Below are positions 61,761-64,000 of a stretch of 64,000 bases of DNA, one piece after another. Position numbers and translations under genes: made by a program. The notes below the pieces were generated by a model. It was given only the letters and a program-made list of their open reading frames with translations. It was not told where the DNA came from and did not search any database. Source of the DNA: an uncultured Flavobacteriaceae bacterium (GTDB lineage: Bacteria > Bacteroidota > Bacteroidia > Flavobacteriales > Flavobacteriaceae); NCBI GenBank assembly GCA_943789305.1, contig CALSTP010000001.1, positions 658,178 to 722,177 of the forward strand. Direction: 5' to 3'. The first letter of the stretch is position 1; each line of letters begins with the position of its first letter.

Positions 61761-64000
61761 TTACTTGCTTTTTTTGTTTTGGACATCCAGTTTTTCCCAA
61801 TATCAAATTAAATCAAATATTCAACTTGAAGGAGATAATGAGTTTAATTCTTCCGTAAAAATTTACAACAAAGCAAGAGGTTTTGTAAATGAAGTGAATG
61901 AAGGAGAAACTTTTTTTTTACAAAGTAACATTCCAATAGATACATACATTTTTATCGCTCAAGGGTACGATATTCTCGAAAAGAAAGTAGATTTTACCCT
62001 AGAGAACACCTTAACTTTAGTTTTATCTAGACAATTAGAAAAATTAAACGAAGTTATTTTAAGTGCAAAAAAGAAAGAAATATTTGCCTTAAAAAGAATG
62101 CAGGACTATGAAAAAACAACCATCTATGCAGGTAAAAAAACCGAGGTAATTCTTGTCGAACAATCCATGGCTAATTTAGCAGCAAATAATGCACGACAAA
62201 TATTCAATCAGGTGCCAGGTCTTAATATTTACCAAAGTGACGATGCGGGATTACAATTGCACATAGGAGGAAGAGGATTAGATCCTAACCGAACCTCGAA
62301 CTTCAATACCCGTCAAAACGGATATGACATTAGTGCAGATGTTTTGGGTTATCCAGAAAGTTATTACACTCCCCCTGCAGAGGCCATTGATGAAATTCAG
62401 ATAATTCGAGGTGCCGCATCATTACAATACGGAACTCAATTTGGAGGACTTGTCAATTTTAAATTAAAAGATGCTACCACCTACCGACCCATTGCTGGAG
62501 TTGTACGAAATACTTTGGGGTCCAATGGGTTGTACACAAACTATACCCAACTAAGTGGACGTCTTGGGAAATGGAAATACATAAGTTTTTTAAACATCAA
62601 AAAAGGAGATGGTTTTCGCCCAAACTCTGGTTTTGATTCAACGAATCTATTTACTAAAATCACCCATGATTTTAATGATAACACCAAAGTTAGTGCCGAA
62701 GTCACTTATTTAGATTACCTAGCACAACAAGCAGGTGGACTAACCGACAATATTTTCAAAGAAAACCCATACCAAAGTAATCGAGAACGCAATTGGTTTG
62801 GTCTCAATTGGTTTCTTTACAACATCAAATTTGAGCATACATTTTCAAAAAAATCGAATATGAGTATTAATGTATTTGGTTTAGATGCAGAACGAAAAGC
62901 CATCGGATTTCGATCGAACCGAGTAGATCAAATTGATTCCAACGAAGAACGGGACCTTATTAAAGGAGATTTTAACAACTATGGAATAGAAATTAGGTGG
63001 TTACAAAACTATTCTCTTGGAAGTAAAAAAGCAGTTTTTCTTGTCGGCGGAAAGTATTATAAGGCCAAAAACACTTCTGCTCAAGGACCTGGTTCTGCAT
63101 CAAGTGATGCCGATTTTAGTTTCTACAAAAATCGTTATCCAAATTACAACCAACAATCTGACTATACTTATCCAAATAAAAATCTTGCTTTGTTTGTTGA
63201 AAATATCTTTTATTTAAGTGAAAAATTATCCTTAACTCCTGGAGTGCGCTATGAAAATATTTTAACCTCTAGCGATGGGAGCTTTAAAAAAATAAATACA
63301 GATGCAGCTGGGAATGTAATCCTCAATGAAACAATAAGTGACAACGAGTCACGCAAGCGCTCATTTGCATTGTTGGGTCTTGGTACGAGCTACAAAGCGA
63401 ACAAATCACTTGAACTTTATGCAAATTTTTCCCAGAATTATCGCTCGGTAACTTTTACAGATATCAGTATCATCAATCCGGCCTTTACAATTAACCCCAA
63501 TATAACTGATGAAAAAGGGAATACTTTTGATTTAGGTATCCGTGGAAAAATAAAAAAGTTACTGTCTTTTGACCTCAATCTTTTTAATATTTCTTATCAA
63601 AACCGAATTGGGTTTGTTCAAAAAGTAGATCGCTACAATTCTGTTAAAAGTGAACGAGGAAATGTAGGAAATGCTCGACTCTATGGAATTGAATCCCTTA
63701 TGGATATTAATTTTGCTAGTTGGTTGAAAATGGATAACACCAAATATGCCCTCAGCAGCTTTCTCAATTATTCTTACATTAATTCAGAATACATTTCTAC
63801 AGAAAAAGTTGGTGTTAAGGGAAACAAGGTAGAGTTCGTTCCAACTGATAATCTCAAAGCAGGCCTGATGTTTGGATATAAAAACTTGGCTTTGAACTTT
63901 CAATACAGTCATGTATCTCAGCAGTTTACCGATGCCTCCAATGCAGTAGAGGGATCGATCAGTGGTGTTATTGGACAAATTCCTACCTATAACTTACTTG
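61741..64000 (+). CDS. TonB-dependent receptor, FecA-like, 3' end outside window
   Basis: ATG 61741 overlaps the HTTM gene by 20 nt and the frame stays open to the right edge (about 753 codons seen), which is why the track omits it. A signal peptide (MKYTVCSYLLFLFWTSSFSQ) is followed by a carboxypeptidase-like fold (about 21-100) and a plug domain with QIFNQVPGLNIYQSDDAG, IGGRGLDPNRTSNF and IIRGAASLQYGTQFGGLVNF. The barrel follows, with typical strands such as KLSLTPGVRYENI. It resembles receptors for ferric citrate or siderophores. It imports the ligand across the outer membrane using TonB energy. Confidence 0.9.
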   Translation, partial: MKYTVCSYLLFLFWTSSFSQYQIKSNIQLEGDNEFNSSVKIYNKARGFVNEVNEGETFFLQSNIPIDTYIFIAQGYDILEKKVDFTLENTLTLVLSRQLEKLNEVILSAKKKEIFALKRMQDYEKTTIYAGKKTEVILVEQSMANLAANNARQIFNQVPGLNIYQSDDAGLQLHIGGRGLDPNRTSNFNTRQNGYDISADVLGYPESYYTPPAEAIDEIQIIRGAASLQYGTQFGGLVNFKLKDATTYRPIAGVVRNTLGSNGLYTNYTQLSGRLGKWKYISFLNIKKGDGFRPNSGFDSTNLFTKITHDFNDNTKVSAEVTYLDYLAQQAGGLTDNIFKENPYQSNRERNWFGLNWFLYNIKFEHTFSKKSNMSINVFGLDAERKAIGFRSNRVDQIDSNEERDLIKGDFNNYGIEIRWLQNYSLGSKKAVFLVGGKYYKAKNTSAQGPGSASSDADFSFYKNRYPNYNQQSDYTYPNKNLALFVENIFYLSEKLSLTPGVRYENILTSSDGSFKKINTDAAGNVILNETISDNESRKRSFALLGLGTSYKANKSLELYANFSQNYRSVTFTDISIINPAFTINPNITDEKGNTFDLGIRGKIKKLLSFDLNLFNISYQNRIGFVQKVDRYNSVKSERGNVGNARLYGIESLMDINFASWLKMDNTKYALSSFLNYSYINSEYISTEKVGVKGNKVEFVPTDNLKAGLMFGYKNLALNFQYSHVSQQFTDASNAVEGSISGVIGQIPTYNLL

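Overview
The window is AT-rich chromosomal DNA from a member of the Bacteroidota, most likely a marine Flavobacteriaceae. Several things point there. Genes typical of the group are present: fused secDF, DUF4293 next to rho, DUF1599, DUF2490, DUF4856, and cdaA beside folP. The tmRNA encodes the tag GEDNYALAA, close to the flavobacterial form. Upstream regions repeatedly carry the Bacteroidota sigma-A -7 element TAnnTTTG, with TTG 19-21 nt further upstream at the best sites. Two bacillithiol-related genes (bshB1 and a YfiT/DinB transferase) also fit. Most of the window is well-preserved housekeeping DNA. No CRISPR array, transposase, integrase or prophage was seen.

Layout, left half. 1-1.9 kb: end of an M24 peptidase, two small unknown genes and a GreA/GreB-like factor. 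1.9-9.9 kb: an acyl-CoA catabolism block, made of a minus-strand run (crotonase, MFS transporter, ACAD11-like acyl-CoA dehydrogenase, SDR, histidine phosphatase) facing acyl-CoA carboxylase beta and a quinone-oxidoreductase-like MDR. 10.0-12.4 kb: KDG kinase, KDPG aldolase and a DUF2490 outer-membrane protein, i.e. the lower Entner-Doudoroff/uronate route. 12.5-15.1 kb: a transsulfuration-type PLP enzyme with a divergent Lrp/AsnC regulator, then an HxlR regulator. 15.3-19.3 kb: tmRNA, kdsA, typA, ftsE. 19.4-24.2 kb: a large TPR protein translationally overlapping a beta-barrel outer-membrane protein. 24.3-34.3 kb: a nonsense-interrupted HTH gene, an amidohydrolase lipoprotein, asnB, gyrB, mdh and secDF.

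Layout, right half. 34.4-41.0 kb (minus strand): an envelope/outer-membrane pair, then folE-cysS-yidD-lgt-yfiT. 41.1-45.8 kb: proS, tRNA-Glu, rpsT, rho, DUF4293 and a phosphodiesterase. 46.0-53.7 kb: truA with an MsbA-like exporter, cdaA with folP, and DUF1599-dppB-like-tpiA-prmA-clpS. 53.9-56.3 kb: glutathione peroxidase, a second transsulfuration-type enzyme and bshB1, a thiol/oxidative-stress group. 56.3-57.9 kb is the only accessory-looking interval: tRNA-His followed by gene debris (a cupredoxin tail, a lipoprotein whose expected ATG reads ACG) and a tiny Cys-rich protein. 57.9-64.0 kb: a putative iron-acquisition locus (DUF4856 lipoprotein, imelysin-like lipoprotein, HTTM/gamma-carboxylase-like membrane protein, TonB-dependent receptor running off the window). 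Its promoter is bracketed by two nearly identical 23-bp palindromic elements that look like repressor operators.

The strongest leads for follow-up are those paired operators with the HTTM-containing iron locus, the decayed segment after tRNA-His, the ACAD11-like cluster that lacks its usual kinase, and the HTH gene broken by a single in-frame TAA. No wholly new system could be demonstrated from the sequence alone.
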